64,000 bases of DNA from Boswellia sacra (GCA_013180625.2 SNVD02011092.1:248001-312000); one strand, 5' to 3'. Positions 12,680 through 24,141 are shown, counted from the first letter of the stretch. The notes: a model not told the origin generated them from the sequence alone. Numbers and translations are program-made.

Positions 12680-13508
12680 TTAGACAATCCATTATTTAAA
12701 TTAACCTACAATAAAATAAGAGTAATTTCATCTTTATCATTTCATATAATTTTAAATTTTTAGGATGATGAATAAAATTGTTGAGCTATTATTAAATCTC
12801 CAAGAGACATATTAATGAATATGAATATATGAAAACAAAATCAAATGAAAAGATATATACTAATTCAGTTTCTTTAATAAACGCTATTTTTAATCATTTT
12901 TCCTAACGTGTATTTTAATTTTCAATATTTTAATATCTAATAATTGACTCTTAAATCCAACTTTAAATAGCTTTAATGTCTAATTTTTACCTACATTATA
13001 GAACACCACAAATGAACAATTAACATAAAAAAACTAAAGCGTTAAGCATTATATAACTAAATTACTTACTTAAACAAGTAAACAATTAATATATTTAACT
13101 ACAAGTGCATTGCATATAACTAAATTACTAAAATCATTAATATTCTACACATAGAAAGTTAAAAAATTTACCTTAAAAATTGAATTTTCTAAAGCAGTAT
13201 TACAAACCATGAAATTAAACAATAAATTACACTAAAAAATTACTAAATAATCTGTTATAGCTTGGGGTAATAGCAAAATGGCATCAAGATGGTTACAACA
13301 ATGGCATAGAGACTTGGTGGGAAAAGCAGGACCACTGAAGAGAGAAGAGAAAAGCTGGAAAGAGAAGGTGAATGTTGGGACAATAGGTGAGACAAGAGAA
13401 GAGGTGAAGAGAAGGGCAACGCGGGACCACTTTTGGTAGAAGCGGGGATTTTGTTGGGTAATTAAATTATACAAAAAGTGAGAGAGAGTTTTAAGATCTG
13501 CCATGTTA

Positions 13509-13587
13509 CATATGTTATCTCTTAGTTGGGAGGATGCACCAGCTCAGCTTGCTGAGGTGGTACATCCGCTGCACCCAAAACTCTCTC
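13509..13587 (-). repeat. MULE right terminal inverted repeat
   Basis: Inverted partner of 7942-8020. The outermost bases on the minus strand are GAGAGAGTTTTGGG, followed on the plus strand by the 9-bp duplication at 13588-13596. Confidence 0.9.
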
Positions 13588-14762
13588 ATACATGATACAT
13601 TTTTTTTCAAAAGAATTTATCTCTATAATTATAATTTTTAGTTATTTGAACTTTAGATTATAATAGGCTTGTGTCTAGTTAAATATATATATTTTTCTAA
13701 ATATTATAAGAGGCCTGTAGGCCTGCTAGGCCAGGCTTCGCAAGCTCGGCAACAAGCCCAAATTTTGGCCTCGGCTTCCCGCCAAGCCAGGCTTGGCCGT
13801 AGCGTGCTCTAGAGAGTCCGGCCCAAGCTGCCGACCTTCGGCCTTTCTCCAGTCCTCCCTAAATTGCAAGTCCACCAATATAATATGAATAATCCTATTG
13901 CCCCTTCTTTGTTCTTTTTGTCCATGGCAAAGTCTTCGTTACTGGTTCTTTTTTTTTCTTCTTATATTTTTCTTTCATCATGCAAATAAAAATAATAATA
14001 ATGTCACCTCATACAACGTACGTAATTATACATTATATCTATATGATATTTTAACGTGACACAATATCATTAGAGTGAATAAATTTTACTATATAAATAT
14101 TAATGAAGAAACTTGTAACAAATAATTGACAATCACACAATACTTCTACTTTATCAAATAAGTATATAATTAATATAAAAAATTATATATAAATATTCTT
14201 GGTGCGATTTGCAATGTTTTTATCGTGGCATTATTCCTAATTTGTCAGGTCCTCACGATGCCCAGAATTTATTTAATTGGGTTTGTCTTACTTCAGTTCC
14301 AGATCCAGTCTTCATCACCTCTTAATTATTCAACTGGTCGTCTCGTTCTCTTATTTGTCAAAGCTTCGAATTTCGCTATATGTTATTCTTGGGGTTAGTC
14401 TGGTAAGGTGAAGATCACCAAAACTTAGTGTAAATAATTAGTTTGTCAAATAAATTCTTTGAAATATTTCCGGAACCGCTTTTTCCCAAAAACATTTTTC
14501 AAAAAAGAAAAAACCAACCAGACTACACCCATAAATAGAACATAATAATCATTTTGAAGCAATTACTTGATTTGAAGTCTGAGCATGGATATATAGGGAA
14601 ATATTGCTTGGCATATATTGCTGCCGGGTGCCGGCCGAGTACTAGATTCTACACGGATTGCAATGGAATCAGAACCACTAAAGTAAAGGTCAAAAGTTGC
14701 TCCACATGCGCGTTCTTGGTAGAGGTCAAAAAAGAGAAATCCAATCAGCGAAAGATATAATA

Positions 14763-14930
14763 TTAATCCATTACATTACTGAATGTGAGAGCCAATACGA
14801 TCTCTATATATTTGTCTATTGCTTCTTGATCAATTGACCAACCCATTTTCTCGGTTAATTTATCAACTCTCTCATCGTTGAGAACTTTCCCTCTGCGTTC
14901 CTTCCTGCGTAATTGTTTGACCGATTGCAT
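14763..14930 (-). CDS. Short unrecognised ORF, 55 aa
   Basis: An ATG at 14930 opens an uninterrupted minus-strand frame to TAA at 14763. The start is basic (KQLRRKERRGK), followed by an amphipathic, charged segment (DERVDKLTEKMGW) and a hydrophobic end (IEIVLALTF). The composition is protein-like compared with surrounding AT-rich noise. However, no family, splice partner or promoter could be identified, and the same stretch has alternative frames on the plus strand. It may be an exon remnant. Confidence 0.2.
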   Translation of the reverse strand: MQSVKQLRRKERRGKVLNDERVDKLTEKMGWSIDQEAIDKYIEIVLALTFSNVMD

Positions 14931-17035
14931 TCCAGAGAGTTGCTGAATTTATCAGATCAAGTAAGGGGTACTTTCAAAGCTAAAGAAGCGGCCGGAAAAG
15001 AAAAGCTGAAAGATGCATGATTTGAGCAGTATATGACAACTGTTTCCTAGACTTGGCTGACGGTGCACGCATGAGGGCATGAGGCCAGTTTGCTTCTGAA
15101 GCTTTACGGTGAAATAAGATGGCAGAACATTAGGCTAGCACTGGCAAAGCTCCATGAGATAATCTTAGGTGTACTGGAGGTATGTACATTCGAGTTACAA
15201 TAGAGCTCTTCCCAAGCTCAGAATAATGTGGGTGTTGGTGCTTTTCACTTTAATTCTTTCTTTTTCCCTTATTATGTGTCATTGATTTGCATAATTTTGT
15301 AGGGGTATATGACTATATATTTGCACCCAAATTTATACTCTACATATCTATTTATAAAATAAGCCCTCAATTAAAATTTTGAATTTTCATTTTAAACGCT
15401 CGACACCAGCCTTAGTACCAAATATAACCTTTATTAAAATAAAGGTTAATAATGAATTATTATTTTTTAGATAAACCTATCATCTTTTGTAGACTATTAT
15501 CTTTTTCGCTAAAAAAAGCTTCTAGATGTGAACTATACCGAAAACACTTATCAACAAACTCTAGATTCAAAACAATCTAACAATTGAAAAAAAAAAAACA
15601 AGAACCATAAGAGAACCAAACTTTTGTCATTAAGATTTATACAAAGTGAATATACAAACTAAAGAAAATCTTCTTCTTCGTTTAACACTCTTAAGTCTTA
15701 ACAAGTTGATGAATAGTTTTAAGAAATTTATCTTTCATCAAATCTCTATGTTTAGTTGATCTAGATCTCTCAAAGAAGATTATTACGAAATCAATTTAAA
15801 AAAAATATAATTGAGGTTTGTTGCTTCGTAACTTGAAGATATGTAACTATTTATTTTAATAAAATCTTTTTGGAAAAGTAGTTTTAGAGAAATAGGGTTT
15901 ATATATGATGAATAGAGGATATGAGTGTAGAGAACGGTGCAAATTGTAAAAAAAATAAAAATATTTTCTTTTTATTTAACTATGTTGATTGTGCTTAATA
16001 GTAAATTGATCTATATTTTGGTGATAAAATTTTTTTATAAAAACAAAGTTGTAGAAAACATAAGTTTGGGTGCAAATTATAGTCATAACTTCGGTAGAGT
16101 TATTGCTAACTTACGTAGAGTTATTGCATCATTCTTTTACTCTGTTTTAGTGGCTGCCTGCATACAATTGCCTAATCACAACAAGCTGAATTTGTTGGGG
16201 CTGTATGTCTTGAAGCATTTGACCTAAAAAATCATATCCAATGTTAAAAGAACAAAACTCAGATTTAAATATCTATACTATTCTTGTCTAATTAATTATC
16301 ACTAATAGGTAATTTGATGTTAAAGTGTTAAAGGATGGAAAACAGATATTTTATATTTATACTCCTACTTGTACGGAAAAAACAAAGAAATAAACGTTCA
16401 GCTTTCCTCTGATCATCAACAGGTGAGACTCTCTCCTTACAAATCAATTAACAATAACAAACAAACCTCTCCTAACCTTTTTGAAAAATTTAAGTCAATC
16501 TTGCTAGCTTTTGTCCTTTTTTAAAAAAATATATTCCAAAATTTTTAAAATAATTTATTGATGCCCTAAGTTTTTGATAACTCTTTTTAGGACTCTCAGG
16601 TAACAATTATGTCTTCATTTTAATCTATTTTGTTATATTTTAACTTGCTTTGTTAGTCGTACTTTCATTTTTCTCAGTTTGAGATGGTAAGATCTACGTT
16701 TGTTTTCATTGTCAAAAAAATTGGGAGACCTTATTTATCAAATAAATTTTAATTAATATCAATCACGTATTATTTTTAAAAATTAAAAAAAAATCCACCA
16801 TATATTCTAACCTAATTTTGACCAAAAAAAAAAAAAACAGAAAATACGAAAACAGACAAAACCTTAAGAATTTGGCTAAGGACTGAACCTCAAATAGTAC
16901 ATAGTTAAACGACTCCATTACCAATTTCCTAGCTCTCCTTATCTCTTCTGCAAGCTTTCACATCCAAATCAAGCCACTTCCACCACTATCAACCATAACA
17001 AAAGTCCTAAAAGACTATACAATCAAGGAATGAAA

Positions 17036-17062
17036 AAGAAAGAAAGAAAGAAAGAAAAAAAA
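17036..17062. repeat. (GAAA)n simple repeat
   Basis: A tetranucleotide run of GAAA units ending in poly-A, with no coding context. Confidence 0.85.
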
Positions 17063-17867
17063 AAACCCCCCAAATCATGCATAACCAACTAGAAAACCAA
17101 AATCATTAACCAATTCCTAACCCTTTAACAACGTTATTTTGTTTCTTTGATTTTGATTTATTAGTGATGGAGCTAGCGTTGAATCCCGAAACGAATCAAA
17201 AAATTTTCATAACTTCTTCATCCGTTATCAGTTGATAACATACGTAGACACAACCCACAAACCAATCAAAAGACTTCACTAATTTATGTTCATAAGAAAC
17301 ACAAACTAATTCATAATGGTAACAGCACTAACCGCCACCAAGGGAAATCCAGTGCAATTATCAAAGCGATGAACCATGACCATGCAATTACCAGCACCAC
17401 AACTCTCACATGGGTCAAAAATCTTCATTTAATTCTTGTAATGGAGGTTAAAGTGTTGGTCTCAATAGTGGACTAAGCTTTAGGGAACACCTTCACTTCT
17501 AGGCTCATTGTGCAGTGTCCAACTAGCCCGCATATGAAGTATAGAGTCTTTTCTTCGGTCAACTGGATCACGGCCCTACCAGTTTCCTCCTATTGTTTGA
17601 TTGTTTCCGTTGTAATACAATCAAGGTATTGCCTTTGACCCACCTATAGAACATTGTGCTCCCCGGCCTTATACATGAACACTGTTCCAAGCAGCCAATT
17701 AGTCTTTCACTAAATACTTTTATACAAATTAATCTAACACTTATAAATATGGCTTACCTAAATCTAAGAAATTAACAAATGGACAAATGATATTGGAACA
17801 AAAGATCTCCATGTTCAGCTCCATGATTTCAACTCATAACATCCTCAACTTCAGAACTAAACAAGTC

Positions 17868-18144
17868 TATAAAATGTAATAAAATAAAGAAAGCAGTGGA
17901 AAAAGTTACTTGTATTACTATTTACAACTCATTAAATACAAAAGAGTTATCATGAAGATAGGAAAAAGTACCAAAACAAACTCCTAAAGTAATGGGATAT
18001 ATACAACAAAAGATAACTAAAAATCTATGTTAGCATGAATTCAAACCCATGTGATAAACAATAAAGTGATAAACAATAGCAAAGATAACTATGGACAACT
18101 GGTTGATAATGATAAGCCTTCTTCCTTGTCTTTTTCCTGGATAT
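17868..18144 (-). repeat. Copia-5 3' LTR
   Basis: 277 bp, homologous to 20038-20301. It carries a short local duplication (GTGATAAACAATA) that accounts for part of the extra length. Confidence 0.9.
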
Positions 18145-19963
18145 GCCCCCGTAAGCTGGTGTCACCATTACAGACACCAAGCTTGGCACGAAGAAGAACA
18201 AACCGTGACCTATCCAGGGGCTTGGTAAGAACATCAGCTATCTGATTAACTGTAGAGACATGTGACACTTGCAAGGAGCCATCATCAACCTTGTCTCGCA
18301 CAAAGTGGTAGTCAAGAGCTATATGTTTCATGCGAGAATGAAATACGGGATTGGCACAGACATAAGTTGCTCCTAGATTGTCACATAACAGTCTTGGTGC
18401 TTGTGGAAGGGACATACCAAGTTCAAACAAAAGATTGCGAATCGATGACAATTTAGCAGCAGCAGAGGCAATGGAGCAGTATTCGACTTCGGTAGATGAT
18501 CGTGCAACAGTCCTTTATTTTTTAGAACACCAAGAAATAGGATTGGAACCAAGAAATATAATGTAAGCAGAAATTGAAGAAAAATCATCACAGTTGCCGG
18601 CCCAGTCAGCATCAGAATATGCAAGAAGAGAAATTGCCTGAGAACATTGAGGAATAAGACCAAAATTAATAGTGTGTTTGAGGTATCGTAATAAGCGTTT
18701 GGCAGCTGTCCAATGAGATTGCGTGGAGCATGCATATATTGAATAAGTTTGTTGACAGTATAGGCAACACCAGGTCGAGTGAGAGAAAGATATTGCATAG
18801 CTCCGATGAGACTACGATATTGTGTAGCATCAGCTACCGCAGTACCATCATTAAGAGAAAGATGCATAGATGTACTCATTGGCGTAGCAGACTCTTTCAT
18901 ACCAGCCATCTGAAACCGTTCAAGCAAGTCACGTATATATTTGTGTGGGAGAGAAAGAACCCTTGAGAGTTTGAAATAACTTTAATCCCTAAAATATAAT
19001 GAATATGTCCAAGATTTTTTGTTGAAAATCGGCGAGCGAGCTAGGGATCAATAATAGATTGAACAAAAGTTGAAGAGTTCCCTGTTACTAATAAATCATC
19101 AACATAAACCAAGAAGTAAACTATGAGAGAATTGTTAGTGTAAATGAATAGGGATGCATCAGACTTTGAATTAAGAAATCCAAAGGAAAGAAGAAACCCT
19201 TTAAGTTCTTGAAACCAAGTGCAAGGGGCCTGTTTAAGGCCATATAGAGAATGATGCAGACGACAAACATGATTTGGTCGTGACTGATCAATAAAACCCG
19301 GTGGTTGTGACATAGAAACTTCTTCAGAAGAGTGCCATGGAGAAAGGCATTGTTGACATCCAACTGATGAATGTTCCAGCCATGAGATAAGGCAAGTGTA
19401 AGGATCACACGAATTGTAGTGAGCTTAAAGACAGGACTGAAAGTTTCCTGATAATCCATACCAGGACGTTGATGAAACCCCTTGGCCATAAGACGAGCTT
19501 TATAACGGTCAATAGAACCATCAGGATGACGCTTAATCTGAAACACCCACTTACAGCAAATAATATTTTGAGAAGGATGGCATGGAACCAGCTCCCAAGT
19601 GCCATTACGAATAAGAGCAGTGAGTTCAACACACATAGCATCACGCCAGTTATTATTTTTAAGAGCTTCAGCAACAGTTCTAGGTTCAAGTGGTGGAGGT
19701 AATGGGTGTTTTGTGGCTTCTTGTTTTTGAACAGTAATAGTAGGAGAAGAACATGGCTTTGTTCCATCAACATAACCAAGTAAGTCATAACCATAAAGTA
19801 GTGCATCAAATTGCGCCTTCCAAGTTGCATAATTGTTTGGCAGCAATTTTACTGGAAGTTGAGTGGCATTGAGAGCAATCAAGCTTGCTGGAATAGGAGA
19901 GAAAGTGATAATGCTGTCGATAACTTGGGCAGAAGCAGTGGTTTCAGAACTTTTATCAGCCAT
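18089..19963 (-). pseudogene. Copia-5 gag-RT-RNase H remnant
   Basis: The frame opens at 19963 (MADKSSETT) with a copia gag N-terminus, including the L-P-N-N-Y-A-T-W-K segment. At about 19725 it passes without a break into the RT N-terminal region (N-N-W-R-D-A-M ... W-E-L-V-P ... K-W-V-F). The gag zinc knuckle, protease and integrase are therefore deleted. A frameshift near 19320 leads into 19313-19041 with the RT catalytic YVDD. Further shifts give the RT C-terminus (18927-18700) and RNase H (18451-18089, with H-S-R-M-K-H-I). No functional product is expected. Confidence 0.88.
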
Positions 19964-20037
19964 GATGAAAGTCACAAAAGAAAGTTAAGAGTTCAGGATT
20001 GTAATACTCATGAGAGTAAAAAAAAGCTTTGATACCA

Positions 20038-20301
20038 TATAAAAAGTAAGAATAAAATAAAGAAAGTAATGGAAAAAGTTACTTGTATTACTGTTTACAA
20101 CTCATTATATACAAAAGAGCTATCATGAAGATAGGAAAAAATACCAAAATAAACTCCTAAAATAATGGAATAAATACAACAAAAGATAACTAAATATCTA
20201 TGTTAGCATGAATTCAAACCCATGTGATAAACAATAGTAAAGATAACTATGGACAATTGGTTGATAATGATAAGCCTTCTTCCTTGTCTTTTTCCTTGAT
20301 A
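20038..20301 (-). repeat. Copia-5 5' LTR
   Basis: 264 bp, TATAAAAAG...TTGATA on the plus strand, homologous to 17868-18144 and followed by the right TSD AAGTC. Confidence 0.9.
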
Positions 20302-21035
20302 AAGTCTTGTTTAACTTATGTTAAAATAAATAAATGATCTGTGCGGTATAAAGCATCCTTTTTTTCTTGAGTTTTAGGTTATAGATCACCCCACAAAATA
20401 TACATATCCTATGTCCAGTTGAAGAAGACAACCAATATCTTTATAATCTGCAACAGTATATGTATGAAAGTAGAGCAGAATATAAATACCGAAATGCTTA
20501 TGAGATTATACATAAGATATCATATCATCAATTAGTCTTAAGCATCACCTAAAAAGCTTGAAGGTGAAGACAACTTTAGCCACTTGGTTAATTATCTTAA
20601 AATGAAATTAAAGCAAGTGTGTTTTCAAGTTAATGTAGTGTATGGAATGTTTGCCCACGGGGATCCTGGTTTCGAATCTCTTGGTAATGTGCTGTGTGGT
20701 ATGTTTGTCCTCGTCAGGGGAGTATTAGGATTACTACGTGGTGTATCATATATGGTGTCAAATCAAGAGTCATGATGATTGTTTGTCCGGAGGTCTTAAT
20801 AGAACTAACAAAGAAGAAAGCATGGTGAGAGAAATATACCAAGAAAATCTCCAACATAAAAGGTGGAAGAGGCCGACCATTCTTCGAGTTCCGCGGAAAG
20901 GCTCCAACCAGATTCTCCGCCCACGTTGTGGAATACTTGAGCAGCAGAGGCACAGCGAGCTGAGCCCAAGAGAGTTAAAAATATTGCAATGGCAATCATC
21001 TTAATTATAAACTTCACTTCATACCCTGGCGCCAT

Positions 21036-21990
21036 TGTCCTGAAACCAAAGACATCAAGTGCAATCAAGATGGGTATATAGTTTTGAGATATAGAAGTCT
21101 AATCAGATGATAGCACAACCTATTTGTCCAATATGATCAAGCCCAATTCACAAACTCATGGTCATAGTGTTGTACATAGAAATAGAGCAATCATAGAGAC
21201 CTGACACATTATTAGATCTCCCAAATGAGGGATATTTTCAAAGCTCAACAAATTGAAGGGTAGAAAGAATAATGAAATTTTATGATAGAAACCCTAAACA
21301 AAGTATTATAAAGTTTAAAATTTTCTGTTCGCATAGATCCCGTCTAATCATATCAATATCAAACAAAATTTGCATCAACATCGATATACAGGCTACGGTC
21401 AGCCGGAGAGCTGCTAAAAGCCACCAGAAATTATTTTTTTTTTTTTTCACGTGAAAACGTTTTCTGGCTTATAGTACTCTCTAACGCGAAAAGAAGAAAT
21501 TAAGGAAAAAAAATTTCAACTCAGAAATCAGTACAACCCATATCAAATTGATGTAAATCGCATGAAAAGAGATGGATGGTGTATTTCATTTTTTTATAAG
21601 ATGCAAGAGATACATCTCAACGCATGCTTTTCTTTCATGATCATGACATATCACAATTTCAAACAAAGAAGCAGAAGAAAGTGATGATTCTAGACACAAA
21701 GTAAGAGAATTGGAAGCTGATCAGAAGGAGAGAGAAAGCTGCTGCGATATGTAGGTTTCAGGCTACCTAGCTACGTTTTCACCGATATTAACCAAAATAA
21801 CGTCTGCAGGGGGAATTCCCAAGCAGAAACACAGTTGATTAATAACTCACAAAGGTTTCACTAGAAACTTTCTCATGGAAAACAAGCAAAAGATGAGGTT
21901 AAGCAAAAGAAAAACCAGAGATGTACCAAGCGAAGACGAAGATAGAGAATGAAGATGAGGGTTTAAGGTTGGCAGGCAGCTAAAGCAGGG
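21036..21990 (-). promoter_or_regulatory. Probable 5' UTR and leader intron of the phytocyanin pseudogene
   Basis: A good 3' splice site, GGTTTCAG, ends four bases before the start codon at 21035, and a TATA box lies almost 1 kb further upstream. This suggests a leader intron; a possible donor is the minus-strand GTACATC near 21927. The paralogous copy at 36240-36868 has clearly related sequence around its leader and TATA box but reads TTTCAT at the acceptor. The leader intron is an inference. Confidence 0.4.
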
Positions 21991-21998
21991 TTTATAAA
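21991..21998 (-). promoter_or_regulatory. TATA box of phytocyanin copy 1
   Basis: TTTATAAA (palindromic), in the context GGGTTTATAAAG, also found at the paralogous copy (36869-36876). Shared context between two same-orientation copies supports a genuine promoter element. Confidence 0.5.
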
Positions 21999-22009
21999 GT
22001 AGACAGGTT

Positions 22010-23520
22010 TCCATCGAACGTCTGGGTCTGGCAGCTAACCGACGTTTGCCAAATGACTAGAATACCCTCGCACGTCGTTATCGTATCTTATCCCTTGATT
22101 ACATGACAAAGAAAATTTCCTTCTTTTACTTCGAACCAAAAGTTATTATAGTTTCAGTACCACAGCAGCCTCTTTGGGGAAGATGATGCTTCAGGGCCCT
22201 TCAAGCAATACTCAGAATACTTTTAAAATAAAGAAGATCATGGATAGGATTCAATTTTTTATTTAAAAAAAATTATAATAGGCTGGATTATGTTAATATT
22301 TCACTGTGTATGATTTAATTTATCTCACATGAATAATATTCAAAAAATCATACAAAAGCTTTCTAGATCTATCAATTGTATGATTTAATTTAATAATATC
22401 AAATAAATTAATAAAAAGTAATAGTATTTTAAGCATTTCGAATATCTTTAACAGTCAAAAGCAAATTTTCAACGTAACGGCAACTGATAAAGAGGCCAAA
22501 GAGGGTCGAGTGGTTGGCTTGCTATTACCAATGTACTATTCACCAAGGTTTCGTTTTGGTGTTGTTCTCCTTTCCCACAAAATGGAAGAGGAGAACACTT
22601 GTCAACGTTTCAAAATAGATGAGTAGGCGAAGAAACAAAATAGGACCCAGAGAGTAGTAGTAGCTACATATTAAAGGTCCAAGCATGAAGGCAGGCAGTG
22701 TGCTTGCCGCTGGCTCTGCTCATTGAGCTGGTTTTTAAGCAAACTAGCGATATTCTTTCTCTGAGTTGATGCTCGAAGCATCTATTGGCGTTTGCTTTTC
22801 TGACTTGGCTTCTGCCTAGAGGTCATCAGAAGTTCACTGCTCACAGCTGGTACTGATACCAAAAACAGATAAAATAGAAGCGTCTAATTATAGGTTAAAA
22901 AATTTTTTTTAAAAATTTCAGGTGATAAAGTGGATAAGATTTTAGTTAATTTCTTAATTCTTAGATATAGAGATCTTCAAAACCATAATTTTAATTTATG
23001 TATTTTAGCAAAAAAAAAAAAATTCTATGTTTAAGGTTCAAAAGACTAGTTTTGGAGACGTTTGAGTTTAGGTTTATTTATCATAAATCTTGAGTACTTT
23101 AGGTGTAAATTTTCTATAAATTACCTATCGTCATCTTTCTTGTTGACAAATCAAAAATTGTAATTATTCTAATTATATCTCTCTCTGATTGTACTAAAAC
23201 TCATGATCAACAAACACATGAATTTATCACATCAAAAATCTAATGTGGTACGTGCATAATCCTATCAGAAGGGTTCACACCTATATATATATGTTAATCT
23301 TTCTATTCAGGAAAACATAAAATTTAGTCAAGTTTTGAAATATTTTCGAGAAATAGTCAACCTTTTCTTTCCTTTTACTTTTAATATTTTATTGCTAGAA
23401 AATTTCACATTTTTTTAGTACAATTTTCTACCAATACTAAAAAAGCTCTAACAATGTGTCTATGAATTTTAATTGTTTGTTGAGTAATGTCCAATTATTT
23501 GAGTCTTATTTTTACATTTC
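22010..23520. other. Intergenic, no gene recognised
   Basis: Upstream flank of phytocyanin copy 1. Only very short frames are present and no known motif was seen. A purine/pyrimidine-mixed stretch at 22450-22850 is less AT-rich but non-coding in all frames I checked. Confidence 0.5.
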
Positions 23521-23524
23521 GAGA

Positions 23525-23572
23525 CACATACATACATACATACATACATACATACATACATACATACATACA
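23525..23572. repeat. (ACAT)n microsatellite
   Basis: About 12 perfect tetranucleotide units, then an imperfect CACATATA tail up to 23597. Confidence 0.92.
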
Positions 23573-23597
23573 TTCACACATATACACATATACATAC

Positions 23598-23660
23598 AAG
23601 CGCTGACCTAGATACGAGCCTAAGGAGGCCCTGGCCCCCCTCAAGCCTGCAAGTAGCTCC
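23598..23660 (+). mobile_element. Relic hAT-type transposon terminus
   Basis: AGCGCTGACCTAGATACGAG followed by CCTAAGGAGGCCCTGGCCCCCCTCAAG. The GGAGGCCCTGGCCCC block parallels GGGCCCAGGCCCCC at 52712-52725 and GGGCCCAGACCCC at 7190-7202. The opposite end was not found. It abuts the outer LTR of Copia-3. Confidence 0.35.
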
Positions 23661-23675
23661 CTTAGGTAGGATCTA

Positions 23676-23911
23676 TGTATTAAAGAGATAATGAAATTGA
23701 ATGGAATTGTGTATTATTCTGAGAAATACAAAGCTTTATGTAGGTATCTAAATTGAAGAAGGAAGCTAATCCTAGATATGACAAAAAATATATATATTTG
23801 AATGCATAATATTACACAATAATTACAGAATAAATAGATGATTATTTCCATATGTATGTAGCCAATAATCAAAGAGTGAATCATGGCCTAACAAATGGTA
23901 TTGGCTTATCA
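23676..23911 (-). repeat. Probable Copia-3 3' LTR
   Basis: The inner boundary is inferred from the purine tract AGGGGCA (plus strand TGCCCCT at 23912-23918), immediately followed on the minus strand by TGATAAGCC. The outer boundary is placed at TGTATTAAAG (23676) because it gives TG...CA ends. There is no second LTR to confirm it. Confidence 0.5.
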
Positions 23912-24141
23912 TGCCCCTGCAAGATTGACTGTCTGTTGAGGACACCAATCTTGGTTTTATGAGTGTGAAAGTGATGATTTGGTAGAGGTTTGGTAAGAGA
24001 ATCGGCAAGGTGATCAGAAGTATGGACATGAGCAATGCGTAGGCAACCTGTAGCAACTTGATCTCGAACAAAATGAGAGTCGATGGCAATATGCTTCGTA
24101 CGAGAATGAAAAACTAGATTGGCACAAACATAGGTAGCACT

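Larger units (their letters stand above)
7942..13587 (-). mobile_element. Full-length MULE (Mutator-like) transposon
   Basis: The first and last ~79 bp are inverted copies of each other, at roughly nine of ten positions. They start GAGAGAGT and share GGGTGCAGCGGATGTACCA. They are bounded by a 9-bp direct duplication matching at 8 of 9 positions (ATACATGAG at 7933-7941, ATACATGAT at 13588-13596). Long TIRs with ~9-bp duplications are the hallmark of Mutator-like elements. The minus strand carries a FAR1/MULE transposase pseudogene (10231-12679). About 2.2 kb between the left TIR and the end of the transposase carries nothing I recognise and could be a second unit or captured DNA. Confidence 0.9.
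13597..17472. other. Intergenic, no gene recognised
   Basis: AT-rich apart from a ~150-bp GC-rich patch at about 13706-13855, rich in GGCC and CGGC words. Open frames at 14554-14760 and 15937-16227 (plus) resemble nothing known to me. There is an AAAG-type simple repeat at 17036-17062. Part of the right end may be 3' flank of the phytocyanin pseudogene. Confidence 0.5.
17868..20301 (-). mobile_element. Copia-5: internally deleted copia with TA...TA LTR ends, inside the phytocyanin intron
   Basis: LTRs at 17868-18144 and 20038-20301 are flanked by an exact duplication, AAGTC (17863-17867 and 20302-20306). On the minus strand each LTR begins TATC and ends TATA rather than TG...CA. The next bases of the internal region are TGGTATCAAAGC, a tRNA-Met-like primer-binding site, and the tract ACGGGGGCA precedes the 3' LTR, so the boundaries are supported on both sides. 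The 1.9-kb interior joins the gag start directly to RT, lacking the rest of gag, protease and integrase. It sits in the only coding intron of the phytocyanin pseudogene, same orientation. Confidence 0.92.
17473..21035 (-). pseudogene. Phytocyanin (uclacyanin/plantacyanin-like blue copper protein), two exons split by a copia insertion
   Basis: Exon 1 is 21035-20840: start codon in MAPGYEV, a hydrophobic signal peptide (IAIAIFLTLLGSA), then a mature start AQVFHNVGGESGW and the family motif F-Y-V-G-D just before the donor GTATAT. Exon 2 is 17681-17473 after an AACAG acceptor, and joins in phase to give L-V-F-M-Y. It keeps the blue-copper ligands of the cupredoxin fold: His in GEHNVL, Cys in YFICG, then His and Met in GHCTM. 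A Cys pair for the disulfide also remains. Two in-frame TAG codons in exon 2 (after HNVL and after TIKQ) truncate the product, hence pseudogene. The 3158-bp intron contains Copia-5. Phytocyanins are secreted or cell-surface electron-transfer proteins. A paralogous exon lies at 36084-36239. Confidence 0.85.

Noticed and set aside
13232..13504. 90-aa minus-strand frame near the right MULE TIR as a separate gene
   Set aside because: It is low-complexity (Ser/Phe/Leu from a pyrimidine-rich leader) and is better explained as 5' leader sequence of the MULE transposase unit.
23525..23572. Regularly repeated short units resembling a CRISPR array
   Set aside because: Perfect 4-bp units with no spacers: a microsatellite in eukaryotic DNA.
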